DNA of 64,000 nt. Origin: Angiostrongylus vasorum. Lineage: Eukaryota; Nematoda; Chromadorea; Rhabditida; Metastrongylidae. Within the stretch, counting starts at the first letter, position 1; each line of letters opens with the position of its first letter. This document shows positions 32,238 to 44,610 of the stretch, piece after piece. The DNA is taken from positions 1,851,001 to 1,915,000 of the forward strand of contig JADANN010000443.1 of assembly GCA_018806985.1 (NCBI GenBank), read 5' to 3'. The notes beneath the pieces were generated by a model. It saw only the letters and a program-made list of their open reading frames with translations, had not been told where the DNA came from and made no database searches. The translations under genes were made by a program, and so were the position numbers.

Positions 32238-35200
32238 ATGACACCGTGCAGTGTTAATGATGGAGACCAAGAAATAACCTCAGAAAGTGTTGAGGTGAAT
32301 TATGCATAGAATTTGATGAAATGCTTAGCAAAACGTTTTTATTTCGATGTCCAAAAGCCTAGAAAATTTTCCATGAAGCCTATAAGAGTCCCAGATCAAG
32401 AATAACAAGGTGAAGAGAATGTCGTTGTTCCAGACTTCCAGTCGAATTGCATGGTGTATAAGAGGTTCTGAGCTGAGAGAATATGAATCAATCTCTCGTG
32501 AATCTTTACCCCAAATTATGCCTTGATCGTCCAATGGCTCTGGTAGAATTTGCCACTGATTAGGCAATTCTAAGCTCAGCTAACTCTTACGCTGGAAAAG
32601 GACAGCGCACATTAACAAATGTTTCTCCCAAAATGGTCTGGTGAACTGCGCACAGAAACTAAATGTACATCTCGAGAAGGTTTTTTTTCAAACAGATGGT
32701 CACTCACGTGTTTCATTGGGACGTTGATTATCACATTTTCACTGTTAGTCAAAGCAAACATCCTCGTGTACTACCTTTGATGAGATCACCTTTAGGCTCT
32801 TCTACGTGAGGCAACAACTGCCACTCATCGAGCGGTGAAAGCCATACGTTCGGCCGAAGAAGCTAAAAAACGCGTACTCAAAGATATAAAGTCCCTCATG
32901 ACCTCCTACGACGGCCCCATTCGGAATGTATGACATTGTTTTTAGAGTATTTTCCACTCAATGATTCTATTTAGCAAGCAATAGATAACGAAGCATTCCA
33001 GATACTCTCAAATGGGGTGAAAATCCTACATATAGTGCAAATGGAGAAACTAACTCAATGTTCTTCCATTAATGTCAGACTACTGCCGAAATAGTCCTCA
33101 CAAACGAGAATCCGTAGCCTGAATTATAGTAGGCATAAGTCGTCTACGTGTGGGTTTAGAGCTAACTTTTGCTTTTTCTCAACACGACCCGGACGAATCT
33201 CAAGTCGTGATACAATCAAATTACCATACATTGGGGATGTCAGGTGTATTGACTCTTATCCAAGCTATGGTTAGATTGAGGGGACATATAGCGAAGTGGT
33301 TAGGAGGTGCAGTACAATACACATCCATCGATCGATCGATCGGATTCAGGACATTTGGAAAAAGACTTGTCTGGGAATATAGGAACACTGACTTTATACA
33401 TCGATAGGCCACCGTAAGCCATTTTACAATTCCGATAAATATGCAATTACATCTACGTGAAAAAGTCGATGTCATGTCGCATTCCTAGAGGATTGATCCA
33501 ACGCCGAAGTTTCTATTTCTTTTGTGGAAAGGCGGACCACCACCGGTGTAGCGGTGCCAAATTTCTTGCAATTGATAAAGCTAGTGAAAGAACTCCCTAA
33601 CAGCATTGCTTACAAGAAAAAGTTTTTTAGAAATGAAATCCAGAACAAAGGCATCTATCTATCTATTGTTTGTTGAGTGAAATTCTCACTTCCAGGAAGA
33701 CTCTTGCACATTTATTGAGGCTCATTTGCTAGATTCGAAACACTTTCCAAAGCTTGCTTTGAAATGTGGAATTACATTCAACGTCTAATTGTTAACCGCT
33801 TAAGTCAGATAACATGTTAGATTATTAGACGTGTGAAAACTGTTTCTCATCGCTAAGAGAAACAATTGGCCCTATGGAGCAAGTGTTGTTTTTGCCGAGA
33901 CGCGCCGGCAAAACGCTATGATTGAGCACATCGACAAGGGTTGCTGATGCCCAAAATCTTGGAACTCTTTGAACACAGTTTATTGTTATAGTATTGATTA
34001 AGTGTCTCCCAAACCACGAAGACGAAAAATTGCAGAGCTTGGCGCTTATTGATCGACTGGACGAATCGGTTTATTCAGGACGCATTGATAATGCGCAGAG
34101 GCGAAGAAGGAACGAAGATGAGGCGAAAGCGATCGTCAAGCAAGCTGTAAGCTCCTTCGTAAATCAACGACTCATGCAGTTTCAAACAGATGCTTTTATA
34201 GGAGTCGAATCCTTCTGAGAGCGCCGATTTAAATCTGCTCGAACGTCACGTCGATGTCTTGCGAGTAAGCCGTTCAGAGATTTCTTGGTTAAGGAACATC
34301 TACAAAGCGAGATGACAATCTACAGCTCTGACTTCGAGTGTAACTTTAACTGGGAATGAAGTGATGCTAAATTTACACAGCAGTACTCAGCAGTCACTTT
34401 TTGGACGTCATATACAGTTTTTATTTTGTCTCCTCATAGCATAATGTAAGAATACTGAATGCTTCTCAATTTGGCATACTCTCCTCACAATGCTATTTGA
34501 TTTTTTTTGTGGAGTTTAGTTACTCAGTAACTTGTCAGCTTTGCAGTTGAAATTGTAGTTTCTTGCAGCTCCTTGATACTGTAGCACACCAAGCCTTTTT
34601 TTAAAATGAACATTGCACTGACGAAGTCACGTTGATGGCATCATAGAGCAAGTAATTTAGGTAGAAGTAGTCAACCAAATTGGTTCAAGTTGTGTGCTTG
34701 GTAGCTCATCCAGCTTTTAACTCTTCCATTATGTTATTAAAACGCATTCATTTTCGCTGTCCATCGTTGATTTGGACTTAACAAGTTTAACAAAGCATAG
34801 CATTAGAGGCGAATTACTTACTGGGCTGCATACTTCGATGGCTCGTCTTCACTAGTTGCCCCAGTATAGCTTACACTTGCTGGTTAACCACCATACTTCT
34901 CTGAAGTCCCGAGGTCAGTCTAGCGGAAGCCTTTCTCAACTTATTACTACCCTAGATAGGCTTCGCCCTTGTCCCCCGATCAGAGGGAAATTTGTCACCA
35001 TGTTTGACACCAGCATCACCGCGGTGATTCCTGGTATCGATTTACAGTTAGCTGGGTTTCGGGATAGAAACTTCGGAATCCTGAGCTTGAGAGGCCTTTC
35101 TGAGGATGAACCCCCCACTCTACATCACAGACACCCACACTCAGGAATACCACCCAGCCACGATGAGGCCACAAACCGTTGAGAGATAAAAACGAGCTCA

Positions 35201-37563
35201 TTTACTTAATTCGAACCCTCCATTACCCTTTCCATGAGGTCATGCGTTACCCACTGCGCCACCGAGGCTCTTGGCTTGCCCTTCTCTCATAAAGTTTTTC
35301 GCCCTAACGGTGTCATAAGCAATCACTTGCCAACGGGAATTATCTGGGGAGCACAAATCGGCGTCGAACACAGTTAAGCTAAGGCTGCAGTCGAAATCAC
35401 AATATTGGCCTTTTATTTCCTGCCTATTATTTTTTTATGGCACGGTACTATGAGAAGTACAGCCACAATGATGATGAGATGTTTGCAAAACTGGGGCTTC
35501 AGACCAAATTCGAACACTCTGCTGGCGAACTTTTGATGGGACCTCAATGATTCAGTGGGTAATGTGTGAGTCCGTGTAAAGGTAATCGAAGGTTCGAATC
35601 TGAGCCTGTCCGAGTTTTGCAAATGTGTCAGCATCATTGTGACTGTATTTCATTTAACACTCTGCCATGAAAAAAGTAATACTTTAGTTACTACAGAGGT
35701 TACAAATGCTGTGTTGCTAATATTTTGCATGAACAAGCTATTACTGGTGTGCACTGTTCTTTTAACTTAACGGCGATTTTAGCAGTTAGCGAACGTTGCT
35801 GCGTTCCTTTATAAAAGATTTCCTTCAAGTGTGAGCCGCTTCGCTGCAAATCACCCTTTATTCTGCGCCTGATGCAACGGTTACTTTGAATGTTCAACAG
35901 CAGACGTCAGTTGGAACTCCGAGCATCTCCTTCCTCACTTAGGCAACATTGCACCCATGTCCTGCTCACCCCACCACCATGGTATCCATGAAACTATGCA
36001 GCTTGCGGATTCGAACTCAGTTGGTTATTACTCGTTAGTCATTGGCAGCAGTAGGACAATTTAGTGAACAAAAGCAAAGCACGTGGTGATGGTGAATTTC
36101 CGATGAACATATCTTTCCTCATCCGACCACTTTCTTTCTTTGAATGAGTTTATCTCATTTTCCGTTTAGTGCAGATATCACTCGCGTTTCTATGTTTTCT
36201 TAATTGAGAGAATGAAACTCCATGTGCGCTTATTTGTCAAATGATTTTTTCCCAACCTTCCTCCTGTTTCAAACACTTCAAGTTTTTCTCTTCAAAGCCC
36301 ACAAAGCCTTAACCAGTTCATTTTCCGGGTGTAAACTATTTTTGCACTTTCGAAATGAGTTACTTCTTTGTGTGATCACGACCAGCACTTTTTCTTGATA
36401 CTTCTTTAGCGCTTTGTTTACTCCTTTAGTCAACATTTTAGGATTCAGCAATCGGCATTCATCAGGAACTTTTTTGGATATGATAGTACGGTCGACGCCA
36501 AAGATATCTTGGATCAGGTATGGGGCTTTGCTTCTTGCATACCACCGAGTTTTACTTTTCATCAACTCATCAGACGAAAGCAAAATCTGAGTTGAACTAA
36601 CTTAAGGCCGTGGAGTACACCTATCGCACAAATGCTCATGAGAAAGCCGCAATTAGTCCTTGTAAGCAGTGTGAGAACAAGCCATTGCTTACTGTAAGTT
36701 ATTTCTGATACTCTTTATAGCAATGTTGGTGTTAGTAAATTACACTTTGGTCGATAGACGACAAATTACTTGTAAAACCTACGGACCACATTCTGATCAT
36801 TGGCCTCGTTAGTCATAGAATAGGTCTAGCCAGGGATCAAAAAACTTTGTGGCGGTCCAGACCTGTCCACTCTACCTTTCTCGTTTTGAAGAGCAAATAG
36901 AATCCCATTTTTCAGCGTAGAATGACCTTAATTTTTGTTGTTTCTAGAAAGAAGGTCACGGTCACGTTAACGGCTTCTGTCATGGTAACTAAGCATACTC
37001 ATAGCATATTTTTCGGCCTGTTCCAGAGCAGATATTGGGGGTTTTTTTTAATGTCCAAACCGTTTCTCATACGCTTCCCAAACAAATCGTTGTAGGCTTT
37101 GGTCCGATATACGCCTACGGTGTAATCTAAATACCTGGAAGTATACTATGTGAATATATGAGTTTATGAAACTTACAAATGACGTCCAAAGCAGCATGGA
37201 CAGGAAGTTAGGCAAATCAACCATCAGAAATCAACTTAATGCACCCACTTCTTAGGTATAATACCAGGTCGCCCTTTAGTGCGCACTCATGCTTCCGTTC
37301 GTCATCTAAGCACGTCCTACGCTGTCCTTGACTAGTCTCTCTGGTGCTTCCGTGTGTGGAAGAACCGTGAGATTCGAACCTTCAAAAAATCAGAAATTGA
37401 GGAAAACATTCAAAAAAGTGCCGTTTTCTTGCAGCTCACTGACATTCTGGACGAACTTTCTGACATATTTGCGAAATTTTCCACTTCGGACGCTTTGGTC
37501 AGAAAGCAGGTTGATGCAATTGTCGAGAAAGTGAATGAAATGAAGGCTAAACATGAAGCAGGG
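32238..37563 (+). CDS. Candidate four-exon gene for a charged coiled-coil protein
   Basis: Exons 32,238-32,294 (19 codons), 32,796-32,927 (44), 34,036-34,146 (37) and 37,435-37,563 (43). Each has a good acceptor (TTTCAG, CTTTAG, TTGCAG, TTGCAG) and donor (GTGAAT, GTATGA, GTAAGC, GTGAGT), is a multiple of three and is in phase 0, so they join without frame change. Products include ATTATHRAVKAIRSAEEAKK; IDRLDESVYSGRIDNAQRRR; and ILDELSDIFAKF with VRKQVDAIVEKVNEMKAKHE, all helical and charged, as in a coiled coil. The family is not recognised, and 5' and 3' ends are unknown. A further possible exon lies at 36,607-36,693. The first exon may start with its ATG directly after the acceptor. Confidence 0.4.
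33295..33415 (+). repeat. SINE-B fragment, forward orientation, intronic
   Basis: AGTGGTTAGGAGGTGCAGTA (head remnant), AAGACTTGTCTGGGAATA and ACATCGATAGGCCACCGTAA match the complement of the other SINE-B copies. It contains a short (ATCG)n run. Confidence 0.55.
34840..35290 (-). repeat. SINE-C copy with tRNA-like head
   Basis: On the minus strand the head reads CCTCGGTGGCGCAGTGGGTA (box A) and GGAGGGTTCGAATTAAG (B box), followed by the SINE-C body with CACCGCGGTGATGCTGGTGT and TTTCCCTCTGATC. This copy shows that SINE-C also has a tRNA-derived head and fixes the orientation of the family. Confidence 0.65.
35440..35690 (+). repeat. SINE-A related copy with tRNA-like centre and inverted ends
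   Basis: Ends are inverted: CACAATGATGATGAGATGTT (35,465) and the complement of CAAATGTGTCAGCATCATTG (35,620). The centre has TCAGTGGGTAATGTGTGAG (box A) and GAAGGTTCGAATCTGAG (B box). Tail CTCTGCCATGAAAAAAGT. Confidence 0.6.
36278..36586 (-). CDS. Open frame with possible BEN domain, antisense in an intron
   Basis: A 102-codon frame after a CAACTCAG acceptor. It reads ELMKSKTRWYARSKAP, YLIQDIFGVDRT, KKVPDECRLLNPKML, NKALKKYQEKV and a basic end (ALWALKRKT, stop). The pattern of a helix ending in an F, then a Leu-Asn/Asp-Pro turn and a basic helix, resembles the DNA-binding BEN fold (LLxxLF, then LDPxKL). That is a by-eye similarity and the key positions are not all confirmed. No upstream exon was identified. 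It lies inside the last large intron of the coiled-coil candidate gene on the other strand. Confidence 0.35.
   Translation of the reverse strand: MLLSSDELMKSKTRWYARSKAPYLIQDIFGVDRTIISKKVPDECRLLNPKMLTKGVNKALKKYQEKVLVVITQRSNSFRKCKNSLHPENELVKALWALKRKT
36607..36693 (+). CDS. Possible exon with CxxC, unknown
   Basis: 29 codons reading VEYTYRTNAHEKAAISPCKQ and CENKPLLT up to a perfect GTAAGT donor, phase 0. The acceptor is a poor TTAAG. It could belong to the coiled-coil candidate gene (same strand and phase) or be chance. Confidence 0.25.
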
Positions 37564-37739
37564 GTGAGTTTTGAGGCACTTCAAAACGAGGGTGTTGTGT
37601 TAGTCGATGCTTACAATTAGTTTAGCGACGTGAACATCCTTGCTCTTGAAGAGATTTGCTTAAGTTAGTGAAAAATCCGGAATGTGACAATGTCAAAAAC
37701 GGAGTGAAATGTGATTTTACGCGTATATGCTTTATTTGG

Positions 37740-39550
37740 AAAAGCAGCAGTAATGGTTGAAGCTGCAAAGGCTGAGAAAAGCATTTGCAAAGCCCACCGA
37801 AGAATCGCCAATTAAAAGACCAAGAGTAATTGCACTCCGACCTTCAGACGGAACAGTTGCAGCGTCCAGAAAGGCATTGGAGAAAATCAGCCACGAATAC
37901 TACTCAGATGTCGTCCATAGCCACGTCCACCTTCCATCATGTGAAATAAAGGAGGATGGATATGTTGTACCACCGGTTCTCCCTTCCGAAATCCGACATG
38001 CTATTTCGTCGGTGAAAAAATCGAACAGCACCAGATCCGGACAGGACAAGATCAGAACACCTGAAGAACCTTCCGCCAGTCCTCGTAAACACACTGGCTC
38101 GGCTGCTCACACGTTACCTGTCTGAATGCAAGGTCCCTCCTCAGTGGAAGACCAGCAAGACCGTGTTATTGTTCAAGAAGGGTGACCTACACGATATAGG
38201 CAACAATCGCCCAATCTGCTTTCTGTCTGTTGTCTACAAAACTTTTCACTCGAGTCATCCTAAACAAGATTGACAGAACACTGGACCAAGGGCAGCCATG
38301 TGACCAAGCAGGGTTTCGGAAAGGAATTAATACAATGGACCACATTCACACGATAACAAGGCTCATTGAAGTATCGCGAGAGTACAAAAAGGCCGCTCAG
38401 CCTCGCTTTCATCATTTGAAAGAAGGCCTTTGACTGAATTCAGATAGAAGCAGTCATGGAAGCCCTTGATAGTCAGGAAGTCCCTACTCAGCACACATAG
38501 ATTCTTCGTGAGTTGTACAAAGATTTCACAACCAAGATAACACCATTTTACAACGATATTAACATCGATGTCAAAAGCGAGGCTAGGCAAGGCGATACCA
38601 TCCCGCCAAAATTATTCATCATCACCCTCGAGAGCGCCACGCGAACACTGGAATAGGGACAACATGGGAGTGAAAATCGATGTTCTGCAATTACATCATC
38701 TTCGCTTTGCTGATCACATCGTCCTTATAACGCAAACATTAGCCAAGCAGAACGAACGCTGGCCGACTTTGGTAAAACCTTCTGAAAGGTTGGTCTTTCT
38801 TCGACTAAATCTCACAAAAACGATGTTTATGAGGAACGGATTGGTTTCGCATGCCCCATTCATGTTCAATGAAAACAGTATATCGCCGAATGCTCCAGTT
38901 ACCTCTGTCTAGGTAAATCAACATGATGAACGACTTAGCTCCAGAGTTGAGCAGAAGGAAACGAGCGGCTTCGGGGAGCTTTCAAGCGAATCGAGGATGT
39001 AGTTAAGAGGACGAAAAAACATCCGACTACGTGCCCATCTTTTTGACTCATCGGTACTTGCTGCCTTAACGTATGCGTCAGAAACCTGGCCGCTGCGACA
39101 GCAGGATGAAAGATCCCTCAGCGTTATTGAACGCGCTGTCGAAGGACGATGCTAGGAGTATCCCGCTTCACACAAGTGAGAGATGGGATCCGAAGCTCCC
39201 ACCTGCGTCAACGATCAAAAATCAAAGATGCCGTTCTGTACGTCAAACAGTCGCAGACAAGGTGGGCTGGACACGTAGTGCGTATTAATGACAATCGATG
39301 GAGAAGAGCCGTTAGTGGCTGGTTTCCTCGGGATGTCCAACGCACTGCAGGGAAGACCACCGACCGATGGTCAGAGTTCTTCACGAAAAGCCTAGAAGAA
39401 AAACATGGTGCTCAACGACGTTCCTAGAGCGAGCAGAACCCACTGGGCTACTCTTGCACATGACAGGGGAATTATGGAAGATTTACTGGCGCCTGCTCGA
39501 GTCACTCGACGACTAATGGGACTACACGTGATACAGGTGATTCTTTGTTT
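37740..39550 (+). mobile_element. RTE-clade retrotransposon, RT part (5'-truncated, inactive)
   Basis: Begins in the linker (KAFAKPTEESPIKRPRVIAL), then ILPSEIRHAISSVKK-like at 37,980-38,030, TVLLFKKGDLHDIGN near 38,160-38,200, FRKGINTMDHIHTITRLIEV near 38,310-38,375, DNMGVKIDVLQLHHL near 38,660-38,705, motif C LRFADHIVLI near 38,700-38,730, and the C-terminal block WAGHVVRINDNRWRRAVSGW, TTDRWSEFFTKSLEE near 39,265-39,400. As in the copy at 24.8-26.5 kb, motif C is FADH instead of FADD. It ends with GTGATACAGGTGATTC near 39,545. Several frameshifts. Confidence 0.85.
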
Positions 39551-42299
39551 CACTGAATAAGCGTGTAGCGAGAGCGCTTTTCAATTGAGCCATGTGGACT
39601 AATTGTACGAATCTACGCTGAATGAATTATAAGACGATGTCTTTGTGGGGTTAACTATTTAGCACTGTTTTTTTTTCCACTTTTTTATCATATAAGCCAA
39701 TGTTATTCCAAATCGACCAGTAACAACATATCCTCTTAAGTTTCACATGGAAGATTTCCATTTTTATTTTCCGAAATCGTGAGCTAGGATCACAATCAAC
39801 AGTTTAAAAAATAGTTAGTAGACCGCTATCTCATAAATGAGGGTGCGTAGGTCTGGACAGGGTAGCCAAAATTACTTGAATGAAACATAATGGTTTCCAG
39901 CTGTACGATAGCAAAACGATGAGTGCTCCGTCCGCTGCACTTGAACCCAGTGAGCTGATTTTTTCTTATGACTCTACTGTGAAGTTGGCGAGGCGCTCGA
40001 TTCGTATTACCATTTTAGGCTCTTCCGGAACATCGAAAGGCTAAATGCTTTGAAGCGCGCCAGTTTTTTCTGTTCAGCAGTAGTCTGTATTCTTTAATTA
40101 GAATAAAGATGTTTTCATGAGAGTGGGATACATTCCAAAGAAAAAAAAATCCTGTAATCTTACGATGATTGTTATGCGGAGTGCTTCCTATGGTGCAATG
40201 TTTTATTGAAGTTACCGTTCTTCTCGGCCTTCATTCAGAGTCTTAGAACTCTAATGAAGTAAATGAGACAAGAAATGGGTCTTAACTCACAAAAAACATT
40301 GAATTTTTTCTATATGGAAATTTAAAGAATATTAGGTTAAGCTATAATCAAACCCATTTTTTATGGGAAGCTTTAAGAAAGCTTTATTCTATGCTGCACA
40401 CTTACATCGGCAATCAGGAAACTGTTTGGCAGTGGTAGTGCCTTTGTGGACCGTGGTTACATTGACGTCCAGTGTGGAGTTGCACCCAGAATCCTGAACG
40501 CTTCCTCTAACTCATGATAATCGCACATGCTCTGTACTTACTAACTTGCTTACTTGGGCCACTCGGCTTCGCAAATAAGCGGATACATGGAATCGGTGTC
40601 CATAATGTGGGTCTTCTTCCAACATCGCCACCGTGCTCATATTCCATATATCAAATAAGAATAACAAAGAGCTTGCAAATGTCGGAGAAGAATGCAGTTC
40701 TGCCAGTTCTGTAACTGGACGTCCACTGCTCTCTTTGAAATGGATTCAGAAACCAGCCGTAATCCATGTTGTCTTGCGAAATGTGTGTCGCAAAATACGA
40801 AGTTCACGCGTAGATACAGCAATCAACAAGTAAAGGGAAGCAGAACGTTTAATGGACTCAGTGCTATCATCTGGAACTTTGTGGTTTTTCCACAGTGACG
40901 GTTCCAATTATATATCATCGATTTCTGGAAGGGTACTGACAGTAATTCAATAAGAGAAACGACCAATAACGGCAGTGAGGCATTAACGAATGAAACTCAA
41001 CATTGACAACAAATGTGTAACAACTCTTATTCGTTGAAATATTACAAGGACAGTTCGTCTGCTGCAATAGATAGGAGGATCAATTATGAACCTCATGAAA
41101 TAGATGAAGGCAATGAAGGAGGAAGATGAGTAAAGCAGGTGGAGCCTTCCTGTATTTTATTATTGTTAGTGATTTATTCTTCAGAGTAAATTAGACTACA
41201 AAACTCGCCGACAACAGACAATCTGCAAAATGGGCGCTAGTTGATGACGTCACAACAAGGGTCTTCTTGTCTTTCTATTGTCTGGAAAACGTGTATAAAG
41301 TAAGCGAACGACGTCAATGCTTGTTCTAAACTGGTGTTAGGTTCCACAGGTGGTCGGTTTCTGCCCAATTTTTTTGAACAATATACTAGACTATTCTATG
41401 GATGAAAAGCAGCTTTCGTTGCAACAACTGCTCTGTTGAAAAAGCGTTCATCTTGGTCCAGTAACTGGTTAAGCCTCGGCGGGTGTTGTCCCCAGTAGGT
41501 GACCCGCGTTTTCCGGCACTGTAGCTCTACTCCTGCAAAAAATTCTCCTTTACATTCTTGTCTTAATATTGTTTCTTCTATTTTTACATGCCCACGTGCA
41601 AGTTTCTGGTTCCTTTCTGCTCATAAACTTGTATTCTAACAAGCATACCAAAGAGTTCACAGGTTTCTTCTCGTGACTCTCATAATTATTTGTTTACTCA
41701 TACCTAAAATAGGAAAAAGTTAAAATCTGTGACGGCCTTGAGATTCCGCCTGTTTTTTTTCTTTTGTTTTAATGGCTTCATGTCATTTCTGAAAAGGAAT
41801 AATCTTCTTTATAACTAGAGTAGTCTGATTTGAAGGAGAACTTCCGAATAACAAAGAAAGTGGCACAACCTTCTGGTCGTTGCGATTTGGTCAGTTTTAT
41901 CACGGTATCTCTGTAAACGAAACTGACGTCCAGTGTTGAAGAGTGTGCATTTGGAATTTTCTGTCACGATGGATGGTCATGGGTCACAATGAAGGTATGA
42001 ACCTTCGCTTGTTCAATTAGATGCAGGTGGTACCCAAATTGAATTTTTCAAAGATTTTTCCGCTGTAGTTGTCAACATCACTTTGTTCTCTTTAATGGTT
42101 TAAAGAAGACGATAATTCTCTGTCCATAAAGAAACCACTTTAGTTTCATGAGGTATGAGTAACACTTCCCTGTCCATACCAAGAACTAAGCTTAACGGGT
42201 GACATCTCATCTGGGTAAATATGTTCACTTGATGGTTGGTCGGACCGAAGTTCATTCTCACCAACTCAAAGGAAGCATCAAGGGCTTGTACGCACATTT
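39551..42299. other. Largely unassigned; small RTE endonuclease remnants
   Basis: Short stretches near 40,430-40,490 and 41,925-41,985 share ACGTCCAGTGTNGAGNGTG-like sequence with the reverse endonuclease region at 46.9 kb and look like RTE crumbs. A 50-bp segment at 41,262-41,312 recurs at 53,358-53,412. No exon was supported. Confidence 0.35.
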
Positions 42300-43085
42300 T
42301 AAGTTCAGCTACCCTTCATCAACTGCACCATCTGTGATCTCTTTGTTCGTAAAACGTAACGAGCGACAGCCAGAAGATTTTCCATCCCTCTCTGTCGCTA
42401 GCAAGAGTAGCCCGGTGGGTTTCACTCGTTCTACGGACTCTCCAAGCATCGTATGCTAGGAATCATATCTTTCTTCTAGGGTCTTCGTGGAGAACTCTGA
42501 TCATTGGGTTCGTGGACTTCCTGTTGCGCGTTTGAAACCTCCCGGAATACAGTTGCCAATGGCCCCTCTCCCTCGCTTGCCGTTCAGACGCATCATCCGT
42601 AACGCTCACCTCACATTCGACATTATGTAGAGAACTATGGTGTGCTCATCACTGATTATTGATATGGGATACTCTCAGTACCGTCCTCTCGACTGCGTTC
42701 TTCACAACGCGGAGTGGTTCTTCATCCTGATTACGTAGCGACTAGGTTCCCCACAAGCACATTAAGCAGCAGATGACATGTAATCGTAAAGATGGGAACG
42801 GAGACGGGTGCTATTTGTTCTCTTCACTAGATCCTCGGTGCTCTTGAAATCTCTCCAAACCGCTCGCTTCCTTCTGGTCAACTAGGGAGGCTAAGTCGTT
42901 CATCACATTGATTTTCTGACCTAGATAGGCATAACTGGAGCATTCGGAGATATTCGTTCCGTTGACCGTGAATGCGGCGTACGATATCAATCTGTTCTTC
43001 ATGAAAATCGTTCTTGTGAGGTTTAGTCGAAGACCAATATCAAAATCGGCAAAAAAAACTTTCGAAGAGAAAAAAAGGCTTAAAC
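42300..43085 (-). mobile_element. RTE-clade fragment, C-terminal part
   Basis: Minus strand: [19 protein letters not shown] near 43,000-43,050, [20 protein letters not shown] near 42,910-42,970, VVKNAVERTVL near 42,690-42,720, then RVLHEDP and THRATLASDREGW near 42,385-42,500. Only the part after RT motif C survives. Bounded at the high end by a (TA)n tract. Confidence 0.75.
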
Positions 43086-43107
43086 TTCGGCATAGGTGGT
43101 TATTATA

Positions 43108-43650
<543 letters not shown>

Positions 43651-44194
43651 CAACTAAAGTTGCTTATCTCGTGCAATGATCAATCAGCTGCAAGACTGTG
43701 TTAGTGACTTATTCTTTCGTTGATTCTTCGCCGTCTCTTCGTTATAAATTCTTGTCGCTAATCCATCTTTGTTTTATCCTTTTGTTGTAGTTCTTTTTTC
43801 TTCCAACAGAACAACATGTATTCCTAAGACGTAAAGATAAGTGTCGTTTCGAATACTAACCAACACAACTGAAGGCATGTTAAACTTTTTTGATTGAAGT
43901 TAAAAAAATGTTAATGCATGAAGATCGTTGACAATAACATTCAAGTTCTATCAGGATAGAATCCTGGCGTTCTGGAGCTTGCGAAACCGATTTTTCTCAC
44001 TTTTTTTGTGTCAAGTCTCGTATTTTGAACACGAAAGCAATTGATCAAACGGGATTTTATTTAGCCGTACATTGTGTTGTTCCCTAATGTACGTTGCTTT
44101 TTTCGGTTATCATGCTCAACTGGAAATTTTGGAATGTTAAGCATAAACTAAAAAACCGAGTTCTAAGCATACTGTATCTCAAATTCGGGAGTTG
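43651..44194. other. Unassigned sequence
   Basis: Nothing recognised. Confidence 0.3.
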
Positions 44195-44375
44195 TTAAGC
44201 AAACACGAGGTTGATAAAGATGTTTATTCGGAAGCCGATGATCAGAGCCGAGTCGCCAGTGGTTCGCCTTCACGATGTGGTGTCGTCGTCATCGTATCGA
44301 GTCGAACCTCTTCACTCGTATCTAAGAAGATGTTGTTTACAACTACAGAGGTTAAATGACGGTCATTCTAAAAAA
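44195..44375 (-). mobile_element. Family-1 repeat with the hammerhead deleted
   Basis: Keeps the outer blocks AAACACGAGGTTGATAAAG, GCCGATGATCAGAGCC and GGTTAAATGACGGTCATT, but the segment carrying most of the hammerhead core is missing. It confirms the borders of the family. Confidence 0.5.
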
Positions 44376-44399
44376 TACTGTTTTGTATTACCTGGAAGT

Positions 44400-44610
44400 G
44401 ATTAGAAGGTAGGGGAAAGGAGGGGGAAGATAGGAAAATTTAGGAGAAGCGATGAGAAGTCAAGGAAAAGTAGGAGAAGATAAGGAAGGAATGGAGAATG
44501 TAGGAAAAGGTAGAGTAGCTGAAGGGAAGGTTGGATAAGCTAGGGGAGGGTATACTAGACTAATGGTTATTAGGGGAAGGTAGGAGAAGGGAGAGAACAC
44601 GAGGATTAGC
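44400..44610. repeat. Degenerate purine-rich tandem repeat
   Basis: Irregular repeats of GGGAAGGTAGGAGAA type; almost all purines on the plus strand. Such strand-asymmetric tracts can form triplexes. Confidence 0.8.

Noticed and set aside
40500..40900. Overlapping frames on both strands near 40.5-40.9 kb
   Set aside because: Three plus and one minus frame overlap with equal plausibility; no splice-site support.
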